Assembly (NCBI RefSeq): GCF_018130955.1 | Contig: NZ_JAFCJM010000075.1 | Location: 1-33,782, forward strand | Direction of reading: 5' to 3' | Source of the DNA: Bradyrhizobium liaoningense | GTDB lineage: Bacteria; Pseudomonadota; Alphaproteobacteria; Rhizobiales; Xanthobacteraceae | Length of the DNA stretch: 33,782 nt | Shown: positions 33,576-33,782 of the stretch, one piece after another | Layout of the letters: the number at the start of each line of letters is the position of its first letter | Numbering within the stretch: the first letter of the stretch is position 1 | Notes under the pieces: generated by a model | The model's input: only the letters and a program-made list of their open reading frames with translations | What the model was told of the DNA's origin: nothing | Databases searched by the model: none | Made by a program: the position numbers and the translations under genes

Positions 33576-33625
33576 AGACCCCTCATCCGGCGCTGCGCGC
33601 CACCTTCTCCCACAGGGAGAGAAGG
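33576..33625. repeat. Rhizobial palindromic intergenic repeat
   Basis: Contains CCCCTCATCCGGCGCTGCGC, then CACCTTCTCCCACAGGGAGA and GAAGG: a hairpin-forming motif family widespread between genes in Rhizobiales. Part of a second copy (GGGTGAGGGTCCTTCTCC) lies at about 33525-33542. Together they replace the expected 5' part of the gene remnant. Confidence 0.55.
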
Positions 33626-33644
33626 AAGAAAGGGTCCTAACCGG

Positions 33645-33782
33645 CTACATGGGTAACAGAATAGACCGACGACATGGGTAACAGGTCAACTGTCGGCAAG
33701 GAGGACTTTGCCGATGGGTTGGAAGGAGACCTGTGCCGTGGACGAGCGGATGCGCTTTATGGTGGCGGTTGAGAAGGGCGAG
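33645..33782 (+). mobile_element. IS481-family element, left end only
   Basis: The window ends inside this element. Its left end holds two copies of ACATGGGTAACAG (33647-33659 and 33672-33684, 25 bases apart), the usual kind of transposase-binding repeat, followed by the transposase start. The exact outer boundary cannot be fixed without the right end. Confidence 0.65.
33714..33782 (+). CDS. IS481-family transposase, N-terminal fragment (cut by window edge)
   Basis: The first 23 codons read MGWKETCAVDERMRFMVAVE and KGE, the standard start of an IS481-type transposase (an N-terminal helix-turn-helix precedes a DDE domain outside the window). AGGAGG lies 9 bases before the ATG at 33714. The gene continues beyond 33782, so nothing can be said of its integrity. 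Confidence 0.8.
   Translation, partial: MGWKETCAVDERMRFMVAVEKGE

Overview
The window looks like chromosome of a high-GC alphaproteobacterium of the Rhizobiales, most likely Bradyrhizobium or a close relative. The grounds are the family mix (DUF1236, DUF6481, DUF4118-like, PRC-barrel, HWE histidine kinase, Cj0069-like), palindromic repeats of a rhizobial type, and GGAAC-N16/17-NGTT promoter-like boxes resembling those of the general stress sigma factor EcfG. No rRNA, CRISPR array or prophage was seen.

Positions 1-13.8 kb form an accessory stress region. It holds a broken ROK-like gene, a cold-shock protein, a truncated DUF4118-like membrane protein, PRC-barrel and glycine-zipper proteins, small exported proteins, and a glycosyltransferase operon with two tiny upstream genes. 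These are followed by a GlsB/YeaQ-like membrane protein, a DUF937/YidB protein, a glycine-zipper stress protein and a PepSY-like exported protein. A four-gene envelope operon (8.45-11.2 kb, including DUF3618 and holin-like proteins), an HWE sensor kinase, a thioredoxin-reductase-like flavoprotein and a small acidic protein complete the region. Six promoter-like boxes sit in front of these genes, which suggests one shared stress regulon.

Positions 13.8-17.4 kb hold a complete IS256-family element (13823-15238), a degenerate stretch with a diverged 40-bp direct repeat, a DUF6481 gene, a zinc-ribbon protein and tRNA-Lys(CTT).

Positions 17.6-22.7 kb look like core genome: an LTXXQ/Spy-like periplasmic protein, an orphan TRAP solute-binding protein, leuA behind a leucine-rich leader peptide, and a Cj0069-like protein.

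Positions 22.8-31.8 kb form a carbohydrate locus: a c-type cytochrome-like protein, two adjacent SMP-30/gluconolactonase enzymes (one with a Tat signal, one without), and a convergent four-gene sugar ABC importer (binding protein, double ATPase, two permeases) behind a perfect inverted-repeat operator candidate. The likely job is uptake of a sugar together with hydrolysis of its lactone in both periplasm and cytoplasm; the sugar cannot be named.

The right end has a LysE-type exporter, a truncated and frameshifted TPR-like gene remnant, a rhizobial palindrome and the left end of an IS481-family element. Three genes (near 46, 5569 and 32711) are each restored by inserting one base into a short homopolymer, so either recent decay or assembly indels should be considered.
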